Shown in pieces: positions 7,642 to 15,847 of a stretch of 36,521 nt of DNA (position 1 is the first letter of the stretch; every line of letters begins with the position of its first letter). The position numbers and the translations under genes were made by a program. The notes beneath the pieces are model-generated. The model saw only the letters and a program-made list of their open reading frames with translations, did no database searches and was not told the origin of the DNA. Location: positions 1-36,521 of the forward strand of contig CALUOX010000018.1 of assembly GCA_944322375.1 (NCBI GenBank), given 5' to 3'. Origin of the DNA: an uncultured Alistipes sp. Its GTDB lineage: Bacteria > Bacteroidota > Bacteroidia > Bacteroidales > Rikenellaceae.

Positions 7642-8652
7642 ATGAGAAGAGTATTGGTAATGTGGGCCGTTGCTGCGGCAGTCGTATCCTGCGGCGGCGG
7701 GAACAAACCGTCCGGGCCGACCGTCGAGGATCGGAAGGTGCTGACGAAGACCGTTGCGGCCGTGGCGCGCACCATCGCACAGAACGAGGAGTACACCTCC
7801 GAAATCGAGCCCTACCGCGAAAACGACATCACGCCGGCAGTTTCGGGCGTCCATATCGACCGTATTCTGGTGGATGTGGGTTCGCGCGTGAAGAAGGGCG
7901 ATCTGCTGGTGACGCTCGACCCGACGCAGTACAACCAGCAGGCCGTGCAGTATCAGACCGTGCTGGATGACTACAACCGGCTGGCTCCGGTTTACGAGGC
8001 GGGCGGCATCTCGGCCCAGCAGCTCCAGCAGGCCAAGGCGTCGGTCGATGTGCAGAAGGAGGTGCTGGACAATCTCAGGAAGAATATCGAGATGCGTTCG
8101 CCGATCACGGGTGTCGTGACGGCACGCAACTACGAACCCGGGAACCTTTTCGCCAATACGCCGATCCTGCACGTCATGCAGATCAATCCGCTGAAGATCA
8201 TCGCCAATATTCAGGAGCAGTTCTATCCCGATGTCAAGCTCGGCATGCCGGTCGAGATCCGTACCGACATCTTCCCCGACAAGGTCTTTGCCGGAAAGGT
8301 GTCGCTGATCTATCCGGCGCTCGATGCCTCGACGCGCACCTTTACGGTTGAGATCACCGTGCCCAACGACAGCGAGACGCTGCGTCCGGGCATGTTCGCC
8401 CGTTCGACCTTCAACATGGGGGACAAAACGGGTATCATGGTGCCCGATGTGGCCGTGCAGAAGCAGGTCGGATCTTCGGAACGTTATCTCTATGTCATAA
8501 GGGACGGGCGTGCCGAGCGCCGCAGTGTGAAGGTCGGGCGGCAGGTCGGCAGCGAGGTGGATATTCTCTCCGGGGTCGCAGCCGGTGAGGAGGTTGCCGT
8601 CACGGCACTTTCCCGTCTGGATGACGGTGTCGAGGTCGAAGTCAAGGAGTAG
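7642..8652 (+). CDS. RND efflux periplasmic adaptor (membrane fusion protein), lipoprotein
   Basis: 336 residues from ATG 7642. An in-frame GTG at 7615 would add 9 residues, but the ATG gives a compact lipoprotein signal MRRVLVMWAVAAAVVSC with the lipid-acceptor Cys at residue 17. Seen after it: the beta-barrel/lipoyl half DITPAVSGVHIDRILVDVGSRVKKGDLLVTLD, a coiled-coil hairpin, and the second lipoyl half MRSPITGVVTARNYEPGNLF, the usual HlyD/AcrA order. It links the inner-membrane pump to the TolC-like duct. It lies 30 nt after the duct gene and 24 nt before the pump gene. Confidence 0.93.
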   Translation: MRRVLVMWAVAAAVVSCGGGNKPSGPTVEDRKVLTKTVAAVARTIAQNEEYTSEIEPYRENDITPAVSGVHIDRILVDVGSRVKKGDLLVTLDPTQYNQQAVQYQTVLDDYNRLAPVYEAGGISAQQLQQAKASVDVQKEVLDNLRKNIEMRSPITGVVTARNYEPGNLFANTPILHVMQINPLKIIANIQEQFYPDVKLGMPVEIRTDIFPDKVFAGKVSLIYPALDASTRTFTVEITVPNDSETLRPGMFARSTFNMGDKTGIMVPDVAVQKQVGSSERYLYVIRDGRAERRSVKVGRQVGSEVDILSGVAAGEEVAVTALSRLDDGVEVEVKE

Positions 8653-8676
8653 TCGCACAACAATCCCATATCCGAG

Positions 8677-11600
8677 ATGAAAATATACGAAACAGCGGTC
8701 CGGAAGCCCGTCTCGACCATCCTGATCTTCGTCGGGGTCATCGTCTTCGGGCTCTTCTCGCTGAGCAACCTGGCCGTCGATCAATACCCCGACATCGAGA
8801 TCCCGCAGATCTCGGTCATAACCGCCTATCCGGGTGCGAATGCCGCCGACATCGAAACCAACATCACCCGCATCCTGGAGGACAACCTCAATACGGTGGA
8901 GAATCTCAAGAAGATGACCTCCAAGTCGTCGGACAACTTCTCGCTCATCACGCTCGAATTCGAATACGGATCCGATCTGACCGAGGCGGCCAACGACGTT
9001 CGCGACGCCGTGAGCCGTACGCAGTCGCTGCTGCCCGACGATGTGGATTATCCGACGATCATCAAGTTCTCGTCGTCGATGATGCCGGTGATGATGCTCG
9101 CCATTACGGCCGACGAAAGCTATCCGGCACTTGACAAGATTCTCGACGACAAGCTGGTCAACGTGCTCAATCGCGTCAATGGCGTGGGTGCCGTTACGGT
9201 AACGGGTGCACCCGAACGGGAGGTGCAGGTCAATGTCGATCCCCGGAAGATCGAGGCCTACGGGCTGAGCATCGAGCAGATCGGAAGCGTCATTGCCGCC
9301 GAGAACGTCAATGTGCCGAGCGGCACGATCGATATCGGCAACAATACCTACAACCTCAAGGCCGACGGGGAATTTACCGACGCCGCCACGCAGGTCGGAA
9401 AGGTTGTGCTGGCCAATGCCGGCGGGCGGAAGGTGCTGTTGAGCGACGTGGCCGAGATCCGCGACACGCTTGAAAAGGCCACGATGGACGAACGGGTGAA
9501 CGGTCAGCTGGGGGTGCGGGTCATCATCCAGAAGCAGTCGGGGTCGAATACCGTCGATATAGTCCATGAGATTCAGAAGCGGCTGCCGGCCATCGAGGCC
9601 TCGCTGCCTTCGGATGTCAGGATCGATCTGATCTTCGAGGGCTCGCAGGAGATTACCGATGCCATCAACTCCCTGTCGGAGACCATTCTCTACGCCTTTA
9701 TCTTCGTTGTCCTCGTGGTGATGGTCTTTCTGGGACGGTGGCGCGCGACCTTCATCATCTGTCTGACGATCCCCGTATCGCTGATCTGTTCGTTCATCTA
9801 CCTGTATGCCGTCGGATCGACGTTGAACATCATTTCGCTGTCGTCGCTGTCGATCGCCATCGGTATGGTCGTGGACGATGCCATCGTGGTGCTGGAAAAC
9901 ATCACGACCCATATCGAACGGGGCTCGAAACCCAAGGAGGCGGCCATCTACGCCACCAACGAAGTGTGGCTGTCGGTCATCGCCACGACGTTGGTTACCG
10001 TTGCCGTCTTCCTGCCCCTGACGATGATCTCGGGTTTTGCCGGCATCATGTTCCGTGAATTGGGGTGGATCGTTTCGATCGTGGTGAGCGTCTCGACGGC
10101 GGCGGCCATTTCGCTGACGCCGATGCTGTCGGCCTATATCCTGCACAAGGAGGGCGGAATTCACGATTACAAGGGCCTCGGGGTCGTCTATAAACCGATC
10201 GACCGGGCGCTTGCATGGCTCGACGAGGCCTATGCCAAAGCGTTGCGCGGCGTATTGGCGCACCGTCGCTGGACGTTGGGTGTCGTCGGCGGGATCTTTG
10301 TGGCGTCGCTGTCCCTGCTGACCCAGGTGCCGACGGAGTTCTTCCCGCCCTCGGACAACGGACGTATCGAGGCGACGGTCAAGCTGCAGCAGAACGTGAG
10401 CGTGGAGTACACGGCGCGTGTGGCGCGGGAGATCGACAGCATCATCTATGCGAAATATCCCGAGATCCTGCTTGTATCGGCATCGGCCGGCGCGAACTCC
10501 TCCGACGACGCCTTCTCGGCGTTGCAGACAACGGGCTCCCACATCATCAACTACAACCTGCGACTGCCGCGTTCGGGCGAGCGCAAACGTTCGATCTACG
10601 TGATAGCGGACTCCCTGCGTAAGGATTTCGACCGCATACCCGAGATCGAGGAGTACTCCGTGTCGCCGGGCGGTATGGCGGCTTCGATGAGCGGAGCCTC
10701 GAACGTGAAGATCAAGGTGTACGGCTACGATCTGAACGTGACGAACGAGGTGGCCAACGACCTGAAGCGGCGCATTTCCGAAATTCCCGGTATCCGGGAC
10801 GCGCAGCTGTCGCGCGACGACCTGCGTCCCGAGTACAATGTCGTCTTCGACCGCGACAGGCTGGCCTACTATGGATTGACGTCAGCGGCGGCTTCACAGG
10901 CCGTGCGCAACCGTATCGACGGTCTGGATGCCTCGAAGTACCGCGAGGACGGTGACGAATACGATATCGTGGTGCGCTACGGCGAACCGCACCGTACACG
11001 GCTTGAGGATGTGGAGGATATCCTGCTCTACGGCGCTCAGGGACAGCCCGTGAAGCTGAAGGAGGTCGGCGAGGTGCGCGAGGAGTTCGCCGCGCCGTCG
11101 ATCGAACGTGAAAACCGTCAGCGTGTCATCTACGTCGAGGCATCGTTGGGTGCCGGTGTGGCGCTGGGCGAGGTGGTGACGGCCATCAACGATCTGCTGA
11201 GCGAGTATGTCGTGCCGGCGGGTGTCGATCTCGAAATTGGTGGTACGGTCGAAGATCAGGGCGATGCCTTCAGCGACATGCTGACGCTCCTGGCCTTGAT
11301 CGTCATTCTGGTCTATATCGTCATGGCCACGCAGTTCGAGTCGCTGGTCTATCCCTTCCTGATCATGTTTACCATTCCGCTGGCCTTCACCGGGGTCTTC
11401 CTCGCGCTGTGGGGAACGGGAACGCCCCTGTCGCTCATTGCGCTGATCGGCGCCATCATGCTGGTGGGCATCGTCACGAAGAACGGTATCGTGCTGGTCG
11501 ATTATACGAACCTGCTCGTTGAGCGCGGCGCGAGTGTCTTCGATGCGGTGGTAGCCGGCGGTAAGAGCCGTCTGCGGCCCGTGCTGATGACCTCCTTCAC

Positions 11601-11799
11601 GACGATTCTCGGTATGCTGCCCCTGGCGCTGGGTACCGGCGAAGGGTCTGAAACCTGGCAGCCGATGGGTATTGCCGTTATCGGCGGTCTGACCTTCTCG
11701 ACATTGCTGACGCTGCTCGTCGTGCCGGTTCTCTACTCCGTATTCGTGAACCGTCGTATCCGCAGGGCGCAGCTCAAACAGGCCGAACCATTGGTGTAA
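8677..11799 (+). CDS. RND multidrug efflux permease (AcrB/MexB type, HAE1)
   Basis: 1040 residues, the usual length of HAE1 pumps. Seen: an N-terminal helix (about 12-32), a large periplasmic loop beginning VDQYPDIEIPQISV, the helix-4 proton relay pair D400-D401 in GMVVDDAIVVLENI, a second periplasmic loop, and K935 in GIVTKNGIVLVDYTN of helix 10. All three classical proton-relay residues are therefore present and the pump should be active. It exports amphipathic compounds from membrane or periplasm using the proton gradient, with the preceding adaptor and duct. The substrate is not predictable. A 1187-codon antisense frame over this gene and the adaptor is a by-product of GC-rich codon usage. 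Confidence 0.95.
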   Translation: MKIYETAVRKPVSTILIFVGVIVFGLFSLSNLAVDQYPDIEIPQISVITAYPGANAADIETNITRILEDNLNTVENLKKMTSKSSDNFSLITLEFEYGSDLTEAANDVRDAVSRTQSLLPDDVDYPTIIKFSSSMMPVMMLAITADESYPALDKILDDKLVNVLNRVNGVGAVTVTGAPEREVQVNVDPRKIEAYGLSIEQIGSVIAAENVNVPSGTIDIGNNTYNLKADGEFTDAATQVGKVVLANAGGRKVLLSDVAEIRDTLEKATMDERVNGQLGVRVIIQKQSGSNTVDIVHEIQKRLPAIEASLPSDVRIDLIFEGSQEITDAINSLSETILYAFIFVVLVVMVFLGRWRATFIICLTIPVSLICSFIYLYAVGSTLNIISLSSLSIAIGMVVDDAIVVLENITTHIERGSKPKEAAIYATNEVWLSVIATTLVTVAVFLPLTMISGFAGIMFRELGWIVSIVVSVSTAAAISLTPMLSAYILHKEGGIHDYKGLGVVYKPIDRALAWLDEAYAKALRGVLAHRRWTLGVVGGIFVASLSLLTQVPTEFFPPSDNGRIEATVKLQQNVSVEYTARVAREIDSIIYAKYPEILLVSASAGANSSDDAFSALQTTGSHIINYNLRLPRSGERKRSIYVIADSLRKDFDRIPEIEEYSVSPGGMAASMSGASNVKIKVYGYDLNVTNEVANDLKRRISEIPGIRDAQLSRDDLRPEYNVVFDRDRLAYYGLTSAAASQAVRNRIDGLDASKYREDGDEYDIVVRYGEPHRTRLEDVEDILLYGAQGQPVKLKEVGEVREEFAAPSIERENRQRVIYVEASLGAGVALGEVVTAINDLLSEYVVPAGVDLEIGGTVEDQGDAFSDMLTLLALIVILVYIVMATQFESLVYPFLIMFTIPLAFTGVFLALWGTGTPLSLIALIGAIMLVGIVTKNGIVLVDYTNLLVERGASVFDAVVAGGKSRLRPVLMTSFTTILGMLPLALGTGEGSETWQPMGIAVIGGLTFSTLLTLLVVPVLYSVFVNRRIRRAQLKQAEPLV

Positions 11800-11820
11800 T
11801 TTAATAACGAACAGTCATCT

Positions 11821-12114
11821 ATGAAAGCTCTGTTTCTCTCTTACAATCAGGCGTTGACAGATCCCGTGCGGGAGATTCTCGACCGGCTGGAGGTACGCGG
11901 TTTTACGAAATGGGAACTGACCGTGGGCCGCGGATCCGTCGATGGCGAGCCTCATTACGGAACGCACGCCTGGCCGTCGATGAACTCGTCGATTCTGGCT
12001 ATCGTCGAGGATGAAAAGATCGGGCCGCTGCTCGACGCTTTCCGGCGGCTCGATGCCGAGACGAAAATGCAGGGTTCCCGGGCCTTTGTCTGGAATATTG
12101 AGCAGACGATGTGA
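11821..12114 (+). CDS. PG0541-family, PII-like transporter-associated protein
   Basis: 97 residues, starting 21 nt after the RND pump stop. The sequence MKALFLSYNQALTDPVREILDRLEVRGFTKWELTVGRG and the ending GSRAFVWNIEQ fit the small PII-like ferredoxin-fold proteins that sit behind RND pumps in Bacteroidota, known as the PG0541 transporter-associated family. By analogy with PII it may sense a ligand and modulate the pump, but this is not established. It contains no membrane segment or signal peptide, so it should be cytoplasmic. It is the last gene of the operon and is followed by a strong hairpin. Confidence 0.8.
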   Translation: MKALFLSYNQALTDPVREILDRLEVRGFTKWELTVGRGSVDGEPHYGTHAWPSMNSSILAIVEDEKIGPLLDAFRRLDAETKMQGSRAFVWNIEQTM

Positions 12115-12140
12115 CCGGATCCCGACAGAAAAATAAACGA

Positions 12141-12179
12141 CCGGACGCCGGAAGATCATTGCGATCTTCCGGCGTCCGG
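12141..12179. terminator. 17-bp perfect hairpin, probable (bidirectional) terminator
   Basis: Arms at 12141-12157 and 12163-12179 are perfectly complementary (CCGGACGCCGGAAGATC and its complement) with a 5-nt loop. On the plus strand no T-tract follows. On the minus strand the stem is followed by the T-rich string TCGTTTATTTTTC. It may stop the efflux operon mRNA, or ung transcripts coming from the other side, or both. Confidence 0.65.
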
Positions 12180-12208
12180 CATGTTCTATGACCGGTTGCG
12201 GGCTGTGA

Positions 12209-12464
12209 ACTGCAGACTGCAGACTGCAGTCTGTGGGTTGCTGGATTGTGTGTTGTGTGTTGTGTTGCGCGTTATGGCCTGCACGCCGTGCATTGCGGAC
12301 TACAATGCGGCATGCCACAAATCACGGGCCGCATGCTGCGGTTCGCGGTCTGAAGGTTTGGAGCGCACCTGCAAGATTGCGGGCTATGGGTTGTATGTTT
12401 CATGCCCCTCGTGTTGTGCGCTGCGGATCGCAGACCGAGGGGAGTGCAGATGCCACTCCCGGGG
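12209..12464. repeat. Low-complexity spacer with three tandem ACTGCAG units
   Basis: Three exact ACTGCAG heptamers (12209-12229), each containing a CTGCAG palindrome, are followed by a TG-rich stretch (about 12240-12275) and scattered degenerate strings such as TGCGGACTAC, GCATGCTGCGG and GCGGATCGCAGAC. No gene is visible. It lies between the efflux-operon hairpin and the end of ung. Confidence 0.6.
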
Positions 12465-13127
12465 TTACCAGACGATCGGCTCCTTCCCCTGACTGACGAG
12501 ATATTCGTTGGCGCGGGAGAAGTGCTTGCAGCCGAAGAATCCCCGATAGACCGATAACGGCGACGGGTGTACTGCCTTCAGAATGCAGTTGCGGGTCGGA
12601 TCGGCAATGGCGCCTTTTCGCTGGGCATAATTGCCCCAAAGCATATAGACGATTCCTTGCTTCCGTTGCGCGATGGCACGCACGACAGCATCCGTAAAGG
12701 TCTCCCATCCGTGTCCCGCATGCGAAGCGGCCTGATGTGCCCGTACGGTCAGTACGGCGTTCAGCAGCAGAACACCCTGTTCGGCCCAGCGGTCGAGATT
12801 GCCCGACGCGGGAACGGGTGTGCCGATGTCGTTTGAAACTTCCTGAAAGATGTTTTGCAGCGACGGCGGAAAACGCACTCCGTCTTCGACCGAAAAGCAG
12901 AGCCCGTTGGCCTGTCCCTCTTCATGATAGGGATCCTGTCCGATGATAACAACCTTGAGCTTGTCGAACGGACATTTGTCGAAGGCGCGAAAGATGTTGC
13001 TGCCGCGCGGATAGATCCGTTGTGTGGCGTATTCGTGACGGACGAACTCCACCAATTGTGCAAAATAGGGCTTTTCGAACTCCGGCGCCAGCAAGGCGTG
13101 CCAGTCTGCAGCGATTTTTACATCCAT
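12465..13127 (-). CDS. ung: Uracil-DNA glycosylase (family 1)
   Basis: 220 residues, normal for family 1 UNG. Seen: the water-activating loop GQDPYH at 63-68 (catalytic Asp65), the FPPSLQNIFQE segment, LLLNAVLTVR, LWGNYAQ, and the HPSPLSVYRGFFGC loop with the second catalytic His. The enzyme removes uracil from DNA and starts base excision repair in the cytoplasm. ATG 13127 is chosen because it gives the normal N-terminus; the same frame is open upstream but runs into the divergent phosphatase promoter. It is transcribed divergently from the alkaline phosphatase. A weak -7-like TACTTTTA lies at 13154-13147 on the minus strand. All active-site residues are present. Confidence 0.96.
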   Translation of the reverse strand: MDVKIAADWHALLAPEFEKPYFAQLVEFVRHEYATQRIYPRGSNIFRAFDKCPFDKLKVVIIGQDPYHEEGQANGLCFSVEDGVRFPPSLQNIFQEVSNDIGTPVPASGNLDRWAEQGVLLLNAVLTVRAHQAASHAGHGWETFTDAVVRAIAQRKQGIVYMLWGNYAQRKGAIADPTRNCILKAVHPSPLSVYRGFFGCKHFSRANEYLVSQGKEPIVW

Positions 13128-13163
13128 GCTCTTCCGAGATTTTCGGTAAAAGTAGTGAAAAAA

Positions 13164-13194
13164 TTGCACTTCCCAGCTTTTATACCTACTTTTG
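13164..13194 (+). promoter_or_regulatory. Promoter of alkaline phosphatase gene
   Basis: TTG (13164-13166) and TACTTTTG (13187-13194) are separated by 20 nt, a near-ideal Bacteroidota promoter. The ATG follows at 13224, so the leader is about 25 nt. Confidence 0.7.
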
Positions 13195-13223
13195 TGCCGT
13201 TGGAACTTGAAAATGCAGGGAAG

Positions 13224-14372
13224 ATGAGACGATGGATCTGGCTGTTGCTGCCGGTACTTGTGTGTGTACAGCCCGTCGAAGCCCGACGCGCTCACCGAAA
13301 AGGAAAACGACCGCCGAAACAGGAGCGGATCACGACGTGTGATTCGGTACGAAACATGATCTATATGATCGGTGACGGGATGGGATTGGCGCATGTTTCG
13401 TTGTTGCAGATCTCGGAGGGATATGAAAACCGTGTCGCATTCGATCGCGCTGAGAATATCGCACTGATTCGCAGCTATTCGGCCAACAATCGCGTGACCG
13501 ATTCCGGTGCAGCCGGCACAGCACTGGCAACCGGATACAAGACGAACAACGATATGTTGGGTGTCCTGCCTGACAGTACGGCCGTTGAGTCGATGATGTC
13601 AAAGGCCGTGCGGCGCGGAATGACAACGGGTATCGTGACGACCTGTTACATCAACCATGCAACACCCGGAGCCTTTTATGGCCACCAGATCTACCGTAGA
13701 ACGCTCGAACCGATTGCCGACCAGTTCGTCGAGAGCGGTATTGATGTAGCCTTCGGCGGCGGCCGGCGTTATTTTGCATCGGTACGGGAGGATGGCAGGA
13801 CTCCTGTCGAACGCCTTCGGAAGAGGGGTTATCGGGTAATAGACTCCTTGTCGCAGGCCGATACGATCCGATCGGGGCGTGTCGTGGGACTGTTTGCCTC
13901 CAAACATCTGCCCTATGCGCACAAGGGACGTGGCAATTACCTCCCCGAAGCGGTGGAAAAGGCGCTGGAGATCCTTTCGAACAATGCGGAAGCCCTCAAC
14001 AGCGGTTTCATGTTGATGGTCGAGGGCTCGATGATCGATTATGTGTCGCACGACAACGATACGGAGGCTATTGTCGCCGAGATGCGCGATTTCAACCGTG
14101 CCGTGCGTGTGGCGATGGATTTTGTCGATGCCCATCCGGGAACGCTGCTTGTCGTAACTTCCGATCATGAAACGGGTGGCCTGACGTTGCCCAGCGGCGA
14201 TGCGGATTTTTCGAAGGCAGAATCGGGCGTGTTGACTGTCTATGGTTCCACCAGCCATACGGCCGTCATGCTGCCCGTCTATCTCTATGGTGCAGGAGCG
14301 GAGCAGATAAATGGTGTCATGGAGAATACCGATCTGGCAGATCGACTGATGACCTTGTTGGGGCTAAAGTGA
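13224..14372 (+). CDS. Alkaline phosphatase, secreted, intact active site
   Basis: 382 residues. Seen: a signal peptide MRRWIWLLLPVLVCVQPVEA, the metal-binding MIGDGMG, the nucleophile motif VTDSGAAGTALATG with Ser94, the DYVSHD pair of zinc ligands, TSDHETGG, and the last His in TSHTAVMLP. All classical metal ligands and the serine of the alkaline phosphatase family are present, so it should hydrolyse phosphomonoesters outside the inner membrane. It is somewhat shorter than the E. coli enzyme. The frame is open far upstream (to 12855), but that part is antisense to ung; ATG 13224 follows a good promoter. It contrasts with the degenerate superfamily member at 30155-31780. Confidence 0.93.
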   Translation: MRRWIWLLLPVLVCVQPVEARRAHRKGKRPPKQERITTCDSVRNMIYMIGDGMGLAHVSLLQISEGYENRVAFDRAENIALIRSYSANNRVTDSGAAGTALATGYKTNNDMLGVLPDSTAVESMMSKAVRRGMTTGIVTTCYINHATPGAFYGHQIYRRTLEPIADQFVESGIDVAFGGGRRYFASVREDGRTPVERLRKRGYRVIDSLSQADTIRSGRVVGLFASKHLPYAHKGRGNYLPEAVEKALEILSNNAEALNSGFMLMVEGSMIDYVSHDNDTEAIVAEMRDFNRAVRVAMDFVDAHPGTLLVVTSDHETGGLTLPSGDADFSKAESGVLTVYGSTSHTAVMLPVYLYGAGAEQINGVMENTDLADRLMTLLGLK

Positions 14373-14593
14373 TGACCCGACATATCGTCTGCAGCCTCTG
14401 TATGGCGGAGTGGGTGGATCGGGTTGTGAGACTTGAATAGCCTCCTGGCTCAAATTCGGAAGCGGGTGGAGCAAAACCGAACAAGCCAACGGTGGATGAA
14501 AGAACAAGGGACGGGAATTCTGTTGCGGCCGGGAGCGGTTTCCGTTTCTGCCGGAAAGAGGTTTTGCCGCATGATGTCCGGAATGTGTTCGTG

Positions 14594-15136
14594 TCAGGTG
14601 TTGTCTGTCGCTTGCGCCGATGGTTCCGTTTCGGGGCTTGCGGCCGTTTCCGGCCGGAGCAGAGCGATCAACTCGTCGGCCTCGGTGCATGAAACATAGT
14701 AGCGCTGCTCATAGATATCGACGATCTCCACCAGATTTCTCCACTCCGAGGCATAGACAATCACCCGCTCGAAACTTTTCAGATCGAGATAGTATCCGTA
14801 GTATCCGAAGAATCCGTAACTGCCCAGCAACGGGATGACCCAACGCATCTGGCGGGGTTCCACCCGCTGTACGGAGGCAATCTCGATACGGGGAATCTCG
14901 GTCATGTCCAGCAGACAGAGAATCTCGACCGTGGCCGGTTTGACCACGATCTTGCGGGGTATGGAGAGTGCCATCAGGGCAACCAGAGCCCCGACCAGCG
15001 TGAGAAACCAAGCCGAGAGGTAGCCGCCGATGTATAGACGATGCAATCCTGCTCCGGCGAGGGCCAGCACGACAAGATACAGCACACTCAACAGAAGCGT
15101 CTTGCGGTTGAACCGATATTTGAAAACCCGTTTCAT
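14594..15136 (-). CDS. PH domain-containing membrane protein, uncharacterised
   Basis: 180 residues. Seen: two hydrophobic segments near the N-terminus (about 12-31 and 39-58), then a beta-rich part PRKIVVKPATVEILCLLDMTEIPRIEIASVQRVE, which resembles a bacterial PH-like domain after a membrane anchor. An aromatic GSYGFFGYYGYYLDLKSFERVIVYASEW segment and a Glu/Ala/Thr-rich tail follow. No function is known. Its ATG overlaps the ispD stop by four bases (ATGA), so the two are translationally coupled and it is the last gene of the M23-ispD-PH unit. The domain call is a resemblance from reading, not a search. Confidence 0.72.
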   Translation of the reverse strand: MKRVFKYRFNRKTLLLSVLYLVVLALAGAGLHRLYIGGYLSAWFLTLVGALVALMALSIPRKIVVKPATVEILCLLDMTEIPRIEIASVQRVEPRQMRWVIPLLGSYGFFGYYGYYLDLKSFERVIVYASEWRNLVEIVDIYEQRYYVSCTEADELIALLRPETAASPETEPSAQATDNT

Positions 15137-15831
15137 TCCGATTCTTTCCGGCGGGCGAGCAGCGCCTCGGCGATTGCGAGGTCGTCGTGTGTGGTGATCT
15201 TCAGATTCAGCATTTCGCCTTCAACCAGTTCGACCGGTACGCCCGAAGCCTCGACAACCGTTGCGTCATCGGTAAATTCCGGTTCGTAGGGGCGGTTGTA
15301 TGCCCGACGCAGGAGATCGGCGCGGAATACCTGCGGAGTCTGCACGATCCGCAACGAAGAACGATCGACCGGGTGCGACGATCCGTCCGCCGCCACTTCG
15401 CGGAACGAATCGACAGCCCGTACGACGGGTATGGCCGATCCCTTTTCCGCAGCGTGCCGTACGGTGCGGAGGATGCATTCGTGTGTGGCCAGGGGGCGCA
15501 CACCGTCTTGAATGGCGATCAGTTCGCATGCGGGAGAGAGTGCCGCAATTCCGTTGGCTACGGAGTGGAACCGTTCGGCACCGCCGGCTGCCGTGTGGTG
15601 TGTCGCGACCGTAAAACGACGGGCGTAGTCGTTCCAGAAATCGATATAGTCGGCCGGCAGTACGACGACGATCTCCGCTTCGGGCAGGGCCTCGGCGAAG
15701 TTGTTGATTGTCCGGGCCAGAATGGGCTGCCCGTCCAGAAGCATGAACTGTTTGGGCAGATTGCCGCCCATGCGGGTGCCGGTGCCTCCCGCTACGATGA
15801 CTACGCCGATATGTGGTCTCTGTTTTTCCAT
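15133..15831 (-). CDS. ispD: 2-C-methyl-D-erythritol 4-phosphate cytidylyltransferase
   Basis: 232 residues, normal for IspD. Seen: the nucleotide-binding loop VIVAGGTGTRMGGNLPKQF at 11-29, IQDGVRPLAT, VVRAVDSFREV, RIVQTPQVFRADLL, FTDDATVVE, and the C-terminal GEMLNLKITTHDDLAIAEALL. IspD joins CTP and methylerythritol phosphate in the non-mevalonate isoprenoid pathway. IspE of the same pathway is at 32857 in this window but in a different unit. ATG 15831 is chosen because the upstream open frame lies inside the M23 gene. It is 16 bp after the M23 stop and overlaps the PH-domain gene. Confidence 0.97.
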   Translation of the reverse strand: MEKQRPHIGVVIVAGGTGTRMGGNLPKQFMLLDGQPILARTINNFAEALPEAEIVVVLPADYIDFWNDYARRFTVATHHTAAGGAERFHSVANGIAALSPACELIAIQDGVRPLATHECILRTVRHAAEKGSAIPVVRAVDSFREVAADGSSHPVDRSSLRIVQTPQVFRADLLRRAYNRPYEPEFTDDATVVEASGVPVELVEGEMLNLKITTHDDLAIAEALLARRKESE

Positions 15832-15847
15832 GTCACCTGTTGCTTGT

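Noticed and set aside
6979-10542. A 1187-codon open frame on the minus strand
   Set aside because: It lies antisense to the TolC-like, adaptor and RND pump genes, which have clear family motifs. The translation is Arg/His/Asp-rich low complexity; it results from GC-rich codon usage.
12855-13223. Longer N-terminus of the alkaline phosphatase
   Set aside because: It would overlap ung on the other strand and place the signal peptide inside the protein; a good promoter lies just before ATG 13224.
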